The notes: generated by a model from the letters alone, not told the origin. A DNA stretch of 64,000 nt from Ruegeria sp. R14_0 (GCF_017743975.1 NZ_JAGHRC010000001.1:124001-188000), one strand, 5' to 3'; shown: positions 1-9,833, numbered from the stretch's first letter. Numbers and translations: made by a program.

Positions 1-302
1 ACCTGATGATAGAAGGCGAATACGGTCTGGGCAGTGTCGATCCACACCCTATCAAAGCGGCGATGGCGACGTTTCTGGCCTTTCTTGTGGCAGGCATGGT
101 GCCATTGTTGCCGTTCCTGTTGTCGATGGACCGGGCTTTTGAGACTTCGGCTGTCATGACCATGGCGGTCTTTTTCGCTATTGGAGCGCTCAAAAGCCGC
201 TGGTCGCTGTCGCCCTGGTGGCGTTCCGGGTTTGAGACCTTTGTGATCGGCGGTGCTGCGGCGCTGATGGCCTATTTCGTCGGCTCATTGTTTCATCCCT
301 AG
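1..302 (+). CDS. VIT1/CCC1-family iron/manganese transporter, C-terminal part only
   Basis: The reading frame is open from the window edge to a TAG at 300-302, so only about the last 100 residues are present. The visible part has a short charged stretch (EGEYGLGSVDPHPIKAA) followed by three hydrophobic segments, with the pattern of an amphipathic region, then PLLPF, then two more helices ending in FVIGGAAALMAYFVGSLF. This matches the C-terminal membrane domain of vacuolar-iron-transporter-like proteins, which move Fe2+ or Mn2+ across the membrane. An ATG at position 6 is internal and not the start. The family call rests on a short segment, so substrate is not resolved. Confidence 0.7.
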   Translation, partial: LMIEGEYGLGSVDPHPIKAAMATFLAFLVAGMVPLLPFLLSMDRAFETSAVMTMAVFFAIGALKSRWSLSPWWRSGFETFVIGGAAALMAYFVGSLFHP

Positions 303-480
303 GGGTCAGATGCGTTCCGACGCAATGAAGGGTGTCCTTTGGAGGCGCAATCCATTTGCTGATCGCTGCATTTTGCCAAACCCAACTAGATCTTGGACTC
401 ACGCAACTTCATGACTTTTCGGACTGTTATGCAGATCGGCACCCGGTTAGCCTGACCGAACACCTTTGCGGAGTCTTCAT

Positions 481-3150
481 TTGGAATCCCTGTTTGTACT
501 TGTTGGATTGATTGTTCTCGCCATTCCGGTGGGCATTGTCGTGCTATTGGTAATGCACCTCCGCCTGCGCCGCCGGGTCGAACAATTGGAGCTGCGGGTT
601 TTGGGCTTGGGCGGCGATACCCCGGTGGAAGAGGTTACACCCGAGGCTCCGACACCGCCCGCAGAAAAACCCTCTCCGTGGCCGTCCGTCAAAGCGCCCG
701 AGGTTCCAGCGAACAAAGACGCGCCTTCTCTGGCAGTTCCGAAATCTGACCGCCTTTCTGTGTTCGGTGGGTGGCTGCGTGAAAACTGGTTCTATGCGGT
801 CTCGGCACTGTCATTGGCGCTGGCCGGTATCTTCCTGGTGCAATACGGGGTCGAAAGCGGTGTGCTTTCGCCCGCAATGCGCGTCATTGCAGCCTTGGTT
901 TTTGGGGCGGCGCTGATTGGTGCAGGAGAGGTGATCCGGCGCAGGTACGGAGACGATGAATCTTCGGCCACCGCCTATTTGCCATCGGTTTTTTCCGGGG
1001 CCGGGCTGGTGGCCCTGTTCGGCGGGTTGTTGGCCGCACGGCAGCTTTACGATCTGATTGGCCCGGAAACGGCGCTTGGCGCGATGATCGCTGTGGCGCT
1101 TATTGGGCTTGTTCTGGGCTGGTTTCATGGGCCTTTGCTGGCCGCAGTCGGTTTAATCGGCGCATTTGCCGCCCCGTTTGTGGTGGGCGGGGCCTCGAAA
1201 GATCCCGGCTGGGTGTATGGTTATTTCTTTGTGATTGCTGTGCTTGGCTTGGGCATCGACACCGTGCGCCGCTGGGCGTGGATATCGGTTTTGACACTTG
1301 TCGGGGCTTACACCGCAAGCCTGTTGCTGGTGCTGTCCGCGCCCCGAACCGAGCCAGCTTATCTGGTCTGTGTAACTGCGCTGGCGTTGATTGCGATCGC
1401 GATTCCGGCGCGCAGGCTTTGGCCGGATCATGGCGGGCGGATGATGACTGAGGTCATCGCAATCAAAAAGGGGGTGCAATGGCCCGAGTTTCCGACCCGC
1501 CTGGCCTTTGCTGCGGTGGCGGTCACCTCGGTCATTTTATCAGTTCACTGGGCAGATTCGGCGGCCGAGTTCTGGTTGGGGGTTGTCCTGTTGTCCGGGC
1601 TGACTGTGGCGATGATCGTCTGGGCCAATCAGGCGCGGGCCTTGCAGGACGCGACCCTGTTGCCCGCTGCCGGTCTGATCTGGTTCGTTTTGGTGCACGG
1701 TTTGGACAATGGGGCTGTCGCACGTGAGTTTGCCGAGACCTATGCCGAGACCGTCGAGGCAGATTTCCCGTGGTCCGTTACTCTGTTGGTGGCTTTGGGT
1801 GCCGTGATCTCGGCGCTTGCGGCCTGGCGATCCTTGCGAGCGACCGACCACTGGGCGCTCTGGGCCGCGGGCGCTGCGATTTTTGCACCGGGTCTTGCCA
1901 TTGCGCTGGACCTCGGGTGGCACCCTGCCGAAGTTATCGGAGCTTACCCGTGGGCTCTACACGCGATTGCCTTGGCGGTGCTGATGGTCGTTCTGGCCGG
2001 GCGGTTTGCTCAGGTCGATGGCGAAAACCGCTTGCGGGCGGCCTTGGTGACTGTGTCCGCGCTGTCCAGCCTCGCTTTTGCTTGCGTCATCGTTCTAAGT
2101 TCGGCCGCCCTGACCATTGCGTTTGTTGTTCTGGTCGTCGCCGCCGCCGCTTTGGACAGGCGTTTCACACTTCCTCCGATGAGCTGGTTCATTTGGGTCG
2201 GAGTGTTCACGGTGACCGTCCGCCTTGTGCTGAATCCCGGACTGGACTGGGCTACGGAAGCCCCCATAGCAGAGATGACGCTGGTCTATGCGGCGGCTGC
2301 CATAGGATTTTTGGCTGCGTGGGTCATCCTGCGCCCGCTGGATCGTCCGGTCGCCGCCCTGCTGCTGGAAAGCGCGGCTTGGGCGACCTTTGGTATCCTG
2401 TTGACCTTGCTGTTGTTGCGCTGGCTCGAAGGCGTTGGCGAGGGTGGGGCGCATGACAGCCATTGGGGCCTTGGCCTGTTGTCTGTGATCTGGTTGCTGC
2501 TGGCCTGTGCGCAAGTAAGGCGGTTCGAATTGGGCGGCAAGCTGAACTATGCGCGGTATGGCTTGGCCTTGTTCTTTGCCGCGCATGGGCTGGTGCGCCT
2601 GGGTCAGGCACTGACCGAGGCGAACCCCTTGCTGAACGCCCAAGCGGACCCGGTGCTTGGGGCGCCGGTCCTCAACACACTTGCTGTTGCCTACCTGTTG
2701 CCTGCGGCCTTACTGGCCGTGTCAGCGGCGTGGTTGCCTGCACTGCATCCCCGGTTGCGTCAGGCCGGTTTTGGTTTGGCAGCGGCGGTGGGTGCCGTCT
2801 GGTTGGGCCTGACCATCCGCCATATCTGGCAGGGCGCGGGCGGAATGTACGAGGGTAACGGCGTCTCTCAGCCCGAGCTTTACACCTATACCATGGCGTT
2901 GCTGGTTATCGGCGCAGCGTTGTTCTACCAATCGCTCGCCCGCCGCTCCGACCTGATGCGCAAAGCGGGGTTGGTCGTCATCGGGCTGGCTGTGGCCAAG
3001 GTGTTTCTCGTCGATATCTCGGGTCTGGGCGGTCTGATCCGGGTGTTCTCGCTGCTTGCGCTTGGCCTCGCGCTGGCCGGTCTGGCCTGGCTGAACCGCT
3101 GGGCCAAGCTGCGCCATTCGCCGCAGCAGGCAGAACCTCTGGACCATTAG
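481..3150 (+). CDS. DUF2339 family polytopic membrane protein (889 aa)
   Basis: A very hydrophobic protein with an N-terminal signal-anchor (VLVGLIVLAIPVGIVVLLVM), a short basic coiled segment (RLRRRVEQLELRV), a Pro/Glu-rich linker (about residues 48-85) and then some two dozen predicted membrane helices to the C terminus. This architecture is that of DUF2339 proteins, whose function is unknown. I chose the TTG at 481 because GGAG lies 7 bases upstream (470-473); an in-frame TTG at 466 has no such site, and no ATG fits. It stands alone, with 178 bases before it and 164 bases before ileS. The spacer after it has a GC-rich inverted repeat (3214-3220 with 3237-3243) without a T run. Confidence 0.8.
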   Translation: MESLFVLVGLIVLAIPVGIVVLLVMHLRLRRRVEQLELRVLGLGGDTPVEEVTPEAPTPPAEKPSPWPSVKAPEVPANKDAPSLAVPKSDRLSVFGGWLRENWFYAVSALSLALAGIFLVQYGVESGVLSPAMRVIAALVFGAALIGAGEVIRRRYGDDESSATAYLPSVFSGAGLVALFGGLLAARQLYDLIGPETALGAMIAVALIGLVLGWFHGPLLAAVGLIGAFAAPFVVGGASKDPGWVYGYFFVIAVLGLGIDTVRRWAWISVLTLVGAYTASLLLVLSAPRTEPAYLVCVTALALIAIAIPARRLWPDHGGRMMTEVIAIKKGVQWPEFPTRLAFAAVAVTSVILSVHWADSAAEFWLGVVLLSGLTVAMIVWANQARALQDATLLPAAGLIWFVLVHGLDNGAVAREFAETYAETVEADFPWSVTLLVALGAVISALAAWRSLRATDHWALWAAGAAIFAPGLAIALDLGWHPAEVIGAYPWALHAIALAVLMVVLAGRFAQVDGENRLRAALVTVSALSSLAFACVIVLSSAALTIAFVVLVVAAAALDRRFTLPPMSWFIWVGVFTVTVRLVLNPGLDWATEAPIAEMTLVYAAAAIGFLAAWVILRPLDRPVAALLLESAAWATFGILLTLLLLRWLEGVGEGGAHDSHWGLGLLSVIWLLLACAQVRRFELGGKLNYARYGLALFFAAHGLVRLGQALTEANPLLNAQADPVLGAPVLNTLAVAYLLPAALLAVSAAWLPALHPRLRQAGFGLAAAVGAVWLGLTIRHIWQGAGGMYEGNGVSQPELYTYTMALLVIGAALFYQSLARRSDLMRKAGLVVIGLAVAKVFLVDISGLGGLIRVFSLLALGLALAGLAWLNRWAKLRHSPQQAEPLDH

Positions 3151-3314
3151 GCGTGGGCATCCTATAAGCGCGGCCATGTATGACCGGACGGCCATCATTA
3201 TTCGAATTATATCCCCGGCGCTCTGACCACCTGAGACGCCGGGCAAAGGTGTTTGAGACTTCGCACCGACCGCTTCGATCCTAGTACGACCAGATCATCC
3301 AAAGGACGCCCCCA

Positions 3315-6227
3315 ATGTGCGCCGACACGATCCAGACACCTGACTACAAAGACACGCTGAACCTGCCCAAAACCGACTTTCCCATGCGCGCCGGCCTGCC
3401 CAAGCGCGAGCCTGCATGGCTGGAACGGTGGGAGACAATCGGCGTCTACGACCGCCTGCGCGAGAAAGAGGGCCGCACGCCCTTTACCTTGCACGATGGC
3501 CCCCCCTACGCCAACGGCCACCTGCATATCGGCCACGCGCTGAACAAGACCATCAAGGACATGATCGTACGGTCACACCAGATGATGGGCTTCGACGCGC
3601 GATACGTGCCCGGTTGGGATTGCCACGGCCTGCCCATCGAATGGAAGATCGAGGAACAGTACCGCAAGAAGGGTAAGAACAAGGACGAGGTGAACATCGT
3701 CGACTTCCGTCAGGAATGCCGCAAGTTCGCCGAAGGCTGGATCGACGTCCAGCGCGAAGAGTTCAAGCGCCTGGGCATCACCGGCAACTGGCCCGATCCC
3801 TACATCACGATGGACTATCACGCCGAGGCCGTGATCGCCGACGAGTTCATGAAGTTCCTGATGAACGGCACGCTCTATCAGGGGTCAAAACCCGTGATGT
3901 GGTCGCCCATCGAAAAGACCGCTCTGGCCGAGGCCGAGGTCGAGTATCACGACAAGGAAAGCTTCACTATCTGGGTGAAGTTCAAAGTCGTGAACGCAGG
4001 CGATCTGGATGACGCATTTGTCGTGATCTGGACCACGACCCCTTGGACCATGCCGTCGAACAAGGCCGTTGTGTATGGCAAGGATATCTCGTACGGCCTG
4101 TACGAAGTTACTGGCGCTCCGGAGGAATGCTGGGCCAATGTGGGTGACAAATTCCTGCTGGCCGACAATCTGGCCGCCGACGTTCTGGGCCGTGCGCGTC
4201 TGAGCGACGATCAGTGGACCCGTGTTCGTGACGTGACCGCCGATGAGCTGGCAGGCGTGCAACTGACCCACCCGCTGGCCGGTGCCGAGGGCGGCAACGG
4301 TGAATGGGACGACATTCGCGACTTCCGCGCCGCTGAGTTTGTGACCGATACTGAAGGCACCGGTTTTGTTCACTGCGCGCCGTCGCACGGGATGGAAGAA
4401 TTCGAACTCTATCGCGATCTGGGGATGCTGGAGCAGGTCATCACTTATAACGTGATGGACGATGGCTCATTCCGCGCTGATCTGCCGTTCTTTGGTGGTA
4501 AATTCATCCTGTCCCGCAAAGGTGGCGAGGGTGACGCGAACAAGGCGGTCATTGACAAGCTGGTTGAGGTTGGCGGGCTGCTGGCGCGTGGCAAGATCAA
4601 GCACAGCTATCCGCATTCATGGCGCTCGAAAGCGCCCATCATCTATCGCAACACGCCTCAGTGGTTCGCCTCGGTCGACCGCAAGCTGGACGATGGCATG
4701 GGCGAGATGGGGGATACCATCCGGGAACGCGCCCTGCGGTCCATCGACGAGTTGGTGAAGTGGACGCCGCAGACCGGCCGAAACCGCCTGTATTCGATGA
4801 TCGAAGCCCGCCCGGACTGGGTTCTGTCGCGCCAGCGCGCCTGGGGCGTGCCGCTCACGTGCTTTACCAAAAAGGGTGCTCTGCCAACTGATGCGGATTA
4901 CTTGCTGCGCAACGAAGACCTCAACGCCCGCATCAAGACGGCGTTCGAGAAAGACGGCGCAGACGTTTGGTACACTGACGGCTTCAAAGAAAAGATCCTC
5001 GACGGCATCGCCAACCCGGAGGAGTATGATCAGGTGTTCGACGTGCTGGATGTGTGGTTCGATTCCGGTTCGACCCACGCTTTCGTTCTGCGCGACCGTG
5101 AAGACGGTACCGAGGACGGCATCGCCGACGTCTACATGGAAGGCACCGACCAGCACCGCGGGTGGTTCCACTCGTCGATGCTGCAGGCCTGCGGGACCAA
5201 GGGTCGTGCGCCGTATCGCAACGTGGTGACCCATGGCTTCACGCTGGACGCCAAGGGCAACAAGATGTCCAAATCGCTGGGCAATACCATCGTACCGGAA
5301 GAGGTCGTCAAGCAATACGGCGCCGATATCCTGCGCCTTTGGGTGGCTCAGACCGACTATACCGCCGACCAACGGATCGGGCCCGAGATCCTGAAGGGCA
5401 CCGCCGACAGCTATCGCCGCCTGCGCAACACCATGCGGTTCATGTTGGGTTCACTGGCGGACTTCACCGAAGCGGATCGCGTCGCGCCCGAGGATATGCC
5501 GCGTCTGGAACGCTGGGTCCTTAGCCGACTGGCCGAATTGGATGAGCAGGTGCGCAATGGCTATGCCGCATTCGACTTCCAGGGCGTGTTCAGCGCTGTG
5601 TTCAACTTTGCCACGGTCGACCTGTCGTCCTTCTATTTTGACGTCCGCAAGGACGCGCTGTACTGCGACGGAGACAACCTGCGCCGCCGCTCGGCCCGCA
5701 CCGTGTTGGACATCCTGTTCCACCGCCTGACCACATGGCTGGCCCCGGTTCTGGTGTTCACCATGGAAGAGGTCTGGCTTGAGCGGTTCCCGAGTGATGA
5801 CAGCTCGGTCCATCTGGTCGATTTCCCCGCCACGCCTGCGGATTGGCGGGATGCCGAACTGGAAACCAATATGGCCAAGGTCCGCCGCGTCCGCCGCGCC
5901 GTCACGGCCGCGCTTGAGGTGCAGCGTCAGGATAAGGTCATCGGCTCGAGCCTTGAGGCCGCACCGATCGTGCATGTCGACGATGCCGAGACGCGCGACC
6001 TGCTGGCGACCTTCGACGTGGATGATATGTGCATCACGTCGGGCCTGACCGTCACCGGCGATCCGGCCCCGGCCGAGGCGTTCCGCGTGCCCGAGATTGA
6101 AGGCGTCGCGGTGGTCTTTGAAAAGGCCGACGGTAAGAAATGCCAGCGCTGCTGGAAAATCCTGCCCGACGTCGGGCTGCACGCCCATCCGGGTGTTTGC
6201 GGTCGCTGTAACGACGCGTTGGGATAA
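3315..6227 (+). CDS. ileS: Isoleucyl-tRNA synthetase
   Basis: Charges tRNA-Ile with isoleucine in the cytoplasm, with editing of valine. It is a class I synthetase of 970 aa, close to the usual bacterial length. The HIGH signature is seen as NGHLHIGHALNK near residue 70 and the KMSKS loop as NKMSKSLGN near residue 650. Between them is the CP1 editing insertion (WTTTPWTMPSN near residue 240). The C terminus has a four-cysteine zinc site (CQRCW...CGRC, about residues 943-965). It begins with ATG after a weak GGACG site and is followed within 10 bases by a strong terminator, so it is probably transcribed alone. I see no T-box-like leader. Confidence 0.98.
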   Translation: MCADTIQTPDYKDTLNLPKTDFPMRAGLPKREPAWLERWETIGVYDRLREKEGRTPFTLHDGPPYANGHLHIGHALNKTIKDMIVRSHQMMGFDARYVPGWDCHGLPIEWKIEEQYRKKGKNKDEVNIVDFRQECRKFAEGWIDVQREEFKRLGITGNWPDPYITMDYHAEAVIADEFMKFLMNGTLYQGSKPVMWSPIEKTALAEAEVEYHDKESFTIWVKFKVVNAGDLDDAFVVIWTTTPWTMPSNKAVVYGKDISYGLYEVTGAPEECWANVGDKFLLADNLAADVLGRARLSDDQWTRVRDVTADELAGVQLTHPLAGAEGGNGEWDDIRDFRAAEFVTDTEGTGFVHCAPSHGMEEFELYRDLGMLEQVITYNVMDDGSFRADLPFFGGKFILSRKGGEGDANKAVIDKLVEVGGLLARGKIKHSYPHSWRSKAPIIYRNTPQWFASVDRKLDDGMGEMGDTIRERALRSIDELVKWTPQTGRNRLYSMIEARPDWVLSRQRAWGVPLTCFTKKGALPTDADYLLRNEDLNARIKTAFEKDGADVWYTDGFKEKILDGIANPEEYDQVFDVLDVWFDSGSTHAFVLRDREDGTEDGIADVYMEGTDQHRGWFHSSMLQACGTKGRAPYRNVVTHGFTLDAKGNKMSKSLGNTIVPEEVVKQYGADILRLWVAQTDYTADQRIGPEILKGTADSYRRLRNTMRFMLGSLADFTEADRVAPEDMPRLERWVLSRLAELDEQVRNGYAAFDFQGVFSAVFNFATVDLSSFYFDVRKDALYCDGDNLRRRSARTVLDILFHRLTTWLAPVLVFTMEEVWLERFPSDDSSVHLVDFPATPADWRDAELETNMAKVRRVRRAVTAALEVQRQDKVIGSSLEAAPIVHVDDAETRDLLATFDVDDMCITSGLTVTGDPAPAEAFRVPEIEGVAVVFEKADGKKCQRCWKILPDVGLHAHPGVCGRCNDALG

Positions 6228-6235
6228 ACAAACAG

Positions 6236-6263
6236 CCCCCGGCCAGATTGGTCGGGGGTTTTT
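6236..6263 (+). terminator. Rho-independent terminator of ileS
   Basis: A 9-bp stem (6236-6244 with 6250-6258, one G-U pair) closes a 5-base loop and is followed directly by five T residues. It starts 8 bases after the ileS stop codon. Confidence 0.9.
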
Positions 6264-6308
6264 CGTTCCAAGCTTGCGTGCCGGTCGTCGATCTGAAACG
6301 CTGCTTTC

Positions 6309-6764
6309 ATGTCGATGATTGCCGTTGAAACTCAGTTTGGCCGCCTTGGGGTTGAAGAAACCGACGGGGCCATCACGCGCCTTGTCTGGAATGGCCGTAA
6401 CGAAGGCCCAACCACGCCGCTGTTGCAAGAGGCTGCCGCCCAGTTGACCGCCTATGATCAGGGGCGGTTGGATGCGTTCGACCTGCCTTACCAAGTTGAC
6501 GGCTCAGAATTTCAGAGACAGGTCTGTGACCTGATGTACGCCATTCCGTTGGGCGAAACCCGAACGTATGGAGACATCGCAAAAGAGCTGGGTCAGCCTC
6601 CGCAGCCGGTGGGGCAGGCCTGCGGCGCGAACCCCATTCCCGTGATCATTCCCTGCCATCGGGTGCTGTCCGCCAATGGGCTTGGCGGGTTCTCGGGCGA
6701 GGGTGGGGTCGAGACCAAAGTGGCCCTGTTGCGCCATGAACGCGCGGCTGGGCTGCTGATCTGA
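6309..6764 (+). CDS. ogt: Methylated-DNA--[protein]-cysteine S-methyltransferase
   Basis: Suicide repair enzyme that transfers the methyl group from O6-methylguanine in DNA to its own cysteine. The active-site signature IIPCHRVLSANGLGGFSG is present, with the acceptor cysteine near residue 116, and the helix-turn-helix segment (GETRTYGDIAKELGQP) precedes it as usual. At 151 aa it is the short Ogt/MGMT form with no AdaA-type regulatory domain. The N-terminal part (residues 1-60) is the poorly conserved ribonuclease-like domain. No strong Shine-Dalgarno site precedes the ATG; a second in-frame ATG lies at 6315. Confidence 0.95.
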   Translation: MSMIAVETQFGRLGVEETDGAITRLVWNGRNEGPTTPLLQEAAAQLTAYDQGRLDAFDLPYQVDGSEFQRQVCDLMYAIPLGETRTYGDIAKELGQPPQPVGQACGANPIPVIIPCHRVLSANGLGGFSGEGGVETKVALLRHERAAGLLI

Positions 6765-6840
6765 ACCTCGAAAACCGGTTGCAATCCCGCTGATTGAGGC
6801 CCAACCTATATCAGTTACTGAATTTGAAGGACCGCATTGC

Positions 6841-7308
6841 ATGACTGCCAACACTGACCCGGCCGCCCGCAAAAAGGCCATCATTGACCGTCTGATGTCG
6901 CTGGAAGAACAGGAACTGGCGACTGCGCAGGCGCATTACGATGCATTTCTGAAGGACTCGCAGCTGGATGACCGCGAAGGCCATGACAAGGACGATATCG
7001 CCGCCTCGCGCGAGAACGCCGATCTGGCGGCGGCTTTTGACGCGCCGGTTCACGCCCATCACGCAAAGATCGACGTGATCGAAAACACCGATTTCGGTTT
7101 GACAGACCGGGTGCAGCCGGGCGCTGTGGTCAAGTTCAATAACCGCCGTTTCGTCGTGTGCGTTTCCACGACCCGGTTCGAGGTTGATGGCAAGACCTTT
7201 ATGGGTATCTCGACCCAAAGCCCGATCTACCTGGCCATGGCGGGCCTGCAGGAAGGAGATGTGTTCACACACAACGGCACCGAGTTTGAGGTGCAGGAAA
7301 TCCTGTAA
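6841..7308 (+). CDS. GreA/GreB-like protein with C-terminal Gre-factor domain
   Basis: A 155-aa cytoplasmic protein. The first 45 residues form an amphipathic Glu/Ala-rich helix (SLEEQELATAQAHYDAFLKD) with an acidic tip region (DREGHDKDD), and the last third resembles the FKBP-like C-terminal domain of transcript cleavage factors (ISTQSPIYLAMAGLQEGD, then a short strand ending FEVQEIL). I therefore read it as a Gre-family relative. It is a little shorter than standard GreA (about 158 aa), and the coiled-coil pairs seem degenerate. A GAAGGA site precedes the ATG. It converges on pcs with only 3 bases between stop codons. Confidence 0.65.
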   Translation: MTANTDPAARKKAIIDRLMSLEEQELATAQAHYDAFLKDSQLDDREGHDKDDIAASRENADLAAAFDAPVHAHHAKIDVIENTDFGLTDRVQPGAVVKFNNRRFVVCVSTTRFEVDGKTFMGISTQSPIYLAMAGLQEGDVFTHNGTEFEVQEIL

Positions 7309-7311
7309 GTC

Positions 7312-8007
7312 TCAGCCTTTGCGCGGCGGTACAATCTGCTGTGCAATTCCGGCCAGTGCCAGATACAAGCTGGTAACAACCAGTCCCCAATGCGCCCAGC
7401 TTTCGGGGTGGAAGTCGACCCAGGCAGCCCAACCGGCAAAGAAGGTCCAGGCGAATGCCATGGGCAGCGAGACGCTGCGCCAGCGTTCCGTGCGAACCGG
7501 GTGAATGAACTTGAGCGGCAGGAACATCGCCAGCGAAAGCAGCGAAACCAGCATCAGGATCACCCAGAAGTTCAGTTCGAGCGCGAAGACGACGATGACA
7601 AACATATTCCAGCAGCCCGGAAAGCCCGAGAATGAGTTGTCCTTGGTCTTCATCCGCGTGTCGGCAAAGTACATGGCGCTGGCGAAGGTGATCACGATGA
7701 TGGCAAACCACCCGGTCCAGCCGTCCATCAAACCTGATTTGAACAGGGCAAAGGCCGGGATGAACACATAGGTCAGATAGTCAATGATCAGGTCCAGCAA
7801 TACGCCGTCGAATTCCGGCGCGTTCTTTTTTACGTGATAGTGGCGCGCAAGGGGGCCATCGATACCATCCACGATGAACGAGATCACAAGCCACAGATAC
7901 ATCAGGCTCCACTTCTCTTCGACGGCGGCCAGCATGGCCAACATCGCGAAAACGGCACCGGTGGCAGTAAACAGATGTACGGAAAGGGCTTTGAGTCTAA
8001 GTGTCAT
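7312..8007 (-). CDS. pcs: Phosphatidylcholine synthase
   Basis: Inner-membrane enzyme that condenses choline with CDP-diacylglycerol to give phosphatidylcholine and CMP. The CDP-alcohol phosphotransferase motif is clear: D50-G51, A54-R55, then 12 residues, G68, D72 and D76. The 12-residue spacing, longer than in most of the superfamily, is what I know as the hallmark of the Pcs subgroup. The 231-aa length and about eight hydrophobic segments fit. A one-step choline route to membrane phosphatidylcholine is usual in host-associated and marine alphaproteobacteria. AGAGAC precedes the ATG. It is a single gene facing the GreA-like gene. Confidence 0.95.
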   Translation of the reverse strand: MTLRLKALSVHLFTATGAVFAMLAMLAAVEEKWSLMYLWLVISFIVDGIDGPLARHYHVKKNAPEFDGVLLDLIIDYLTYVFIPAFALFKSGLMDGWTGWFAIIVITFASAMYFADTRMKTKDNSFSGFPGCWNMFVIVVFALELNFWVILMLVSLLSLAMFLPLKFIHPVRTERWRSVSLPMAFAWTFFAGWAAWVDFHPESWAHWGLVVTSLYLALAGIAQQIVPPRKG

Positions 8008-8092
8008 TGGTGTCTCTTGGACGATGCGCGCTGCAGATGCAAACTAAAAGCCCGGTGAGCGAAAAACCCTGACGTAACTGTGTGGTTCGGGG

Positions 8093-9013
8093 TCAGGCTT
8101 TGGGGTGGGCGCGGTTGTAGACTTCCATCAATCGGGCCGTATCAACGGCCGTGTAGGCTTGCGTTGTGGACAGCGAGGCATGGCCTAACAGTTCCTGAAT
8201 GGCGCGAAGGTCGCCGCCAGCGGACAGAAGATGGGTGGCAAAGCTGTGCCGCATGGCATGCGGAGTTGCGGTTGCGGGCAGACCCAGCTGCATGCGTGCC
8301 TTGGCCATCACGCCTTGGATCGCACGTGGGTTGAGGGCACCGCCACGCACACCACGGAACAATGCCATATCGTGCGCCTTCGGATGCGGACAAAGCTGCA
8401 AGTATCGATCCACGGCAGCACGCGCAGCCGGAAGCACCGGGACGATCCGTTCTTTTCCACCCTTGCCGACAATGCGCAGACTTTCAGGCATTGGGACGTC
8501 TGCCCCGGTCAAAGACAACGCCTCAGAGATGCGCAAACCGCAGCCATACAAAAGCGTGACGACGGCAACGTCGCGCGCCGCGACCCAGTCATTGGCTGAC
8601 TGCAGTTCGACAGTGTCGATCACGGCGCGCGCGGCGTCTTCGGCCAGTGGACGGGGCAGTTTCTTGGTAAACTTCGGTGCCCGTGTGGACAGAACGGCGG
8701 TAGGCTCGAACCCTTCACGCTCGGCCAGCCAGCGGTAGAAGCTTTTGACCGCCGACAGCTTGCGCGCCAGCGACCGCGCACCGACACCTGAACTGCGTTG
8801 GTCTGCCATCCAGGCACGCATGTCGGACACAGAAATGCGCGCCAGAGCGGCCAGGCCCTGCCGTTCGCTGTGGTGCAGCGTCATGAATGACAAAAACTCG
8901 GTGACATCGCCGCGATAGGCGGTCTGCGTGTTTTCCGATCGGCCCGCTAGCGCGCTCAGACTGTCCAGCCAATGCTGTAACGCGTCGCGGCAGGCGGGTG
9001 AGATCAGGCTCAC
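8093..9013 (-). CDS. xerC: Site-specific tyrosine recombinase XerC
   Basis: Resolves chromosome dimers at dif together with XerD and FtsK. The 306-aa protein has the N-terminal SAM-like core-binding domain (residues 10-100) and the catalytic domain with the full set: R161 (GCGLRISEAL), K184 (GKGGKER), H252 and R255 (PHAMRHSFATHLL), H278 (LGHASLSTTQ) and nucleophile Y287. Its ATG overlaps the stop of the DUF484 gene by 4 bases, so the two are translationally coupled; DUF484-xerC pairing is a common proteobacterial arrangement. XerC rather than XerD is chosen from that partner. Confidence 0.93.
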   Translation of the reverse strand: MSLISPACRDALQHWLDSLSALAGRSENTQTAYRGDVTEFLSFMTLHHSERQGLAALARISVSDMRAWMADQRSSGVGARSLARKLSAVKSFYRWLAEREGFEPTAVLSTRAPKFTKKLPRPLAEDAARAVIDTVELQSANDWVAARDVAVVTLLYGCGLRISEALSLTGADVPMPESLRIVGKGGKERIVPVLPAARAAVDRYLQLCPHPKAHDMALFRGVRGGALNPRAIQGVMAKARMQLGLPATATPHAMRHSFATHLLSAGGDLRAIQELLGHASLSTTQAYTAVDTARLMEVYNRAHPKA

Positions 9014-9717
9014 GACAACCAGTGGCGCATCGAGCGTTCGAAGACCCCGGCAAAGAAGGACAGAAGATCTGTACCCAGTTGCGGTGAAAAATGATTGCGG
9101 TCTTTGGCGCTCATCACGATCATACCGGGCAGTCGACCATCGCCCAGATCCAGTCTCAGGCAGGCCTCGGACCGCAGGTGTTCGGCGTTCGGGCCAAAGA
9201 TGCGGTGCGTCGGGTGCAATATCTCGCGCAATACGACGTCGCGCGCCGGACCGCTGCGATCGAATGTCAGGTAGTTGTCCACAAAGCCGGGCTCGACCAC
9301 GGACAGGACGCCATCCAGCGTGTCGATCGGCGGGTCTTCTTGCGTTGCGGTGGATTCCAGCACCAGAGTGATTTGATCCACGCGCAGGACCTCGGCCACG
9401 TCCGTACCGAGCGTGCGCAGGAATTCCTCGAAATCGGCTGGCTCCAATAGTCGGATGATGGCGCGATGCACCTGATTGGTACCTGCAAGGTTTTCGTAGG
9501 CTGCTGCGATGACCGACCTGTGTGTGTCTTCCAGTCTGTCCAGCCGTTGCTCGAGCCGCTGCATGGCGATGCCGCGCAGGTCGATTACATTGTCCCCACG
9601 CGCCTGTTCATTCGCCGTAACAAGGGCTTGCATCAGATCCTTGTCGTCCAGCACAGCGTCCGGTTCGGCCAGAATCGCGGCGCGCAAATTGTCCTTGAGT
9701 TTGGTGTTGCTGCTCAT
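9010..9717 (-). CDS. DUF484 family protein
   Basis: A 235-aa soluble protein. The N-terminal 80 residues are helical (LRAAILAEPDAVLDDKDLMQ and MQRLEQRLDRLEDTHR, probably a coiled coil) and residues 85-235 have a GAF-like fold pattern ending in RDRNHFSPQLGTDLLSFFA-type helices. DUF484 proteins are widespread just upstream of xerC; their biochemical role is not established. It forms a two-gene operon with xerC through an ATGA overlap. Confidence 0.85.
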   Translation of the reverse strand: MSSNTKLKDNLRAAILAEPDAVLDDKDLMQALVTANEQARGDNVIDLRGIAMQRLEQRLDRLEDTHRSVIAAAYENLAGTNQVHRAIIRLLEPADFEEFLRTLGTDVAEVLRVDQITLVLESTATQEDPPIDTLDGVLSVVEPGFVDNYLTFDRSGPARDVVLREILHPTHRIFGPNAEHLRSEACLRLDLGDGRLPGMIVMSAKDRNHFSPQLGTDLLSFFAGVFERSMRHWLS

Positions 9718-9833
9718 GTCCCGTCCGGTCTTTTTTTGTTGAGGGGCTTATAACACGAGTTGCAGTCTTTTCCTTGGAAAAAATGCACAAAAGCTGGATT
9801 TCATTCGGGGTGTGGCCAGCGGCTCCCGCCTGC

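Noticed and set aside
3151..3314. T-box or other leader structure before ileS
   Set aside because: No specifier loop or T-box sequence is visible and T-boxes are not expected in alphaproteobacteria; only a GC-rich inverted repeat is present.
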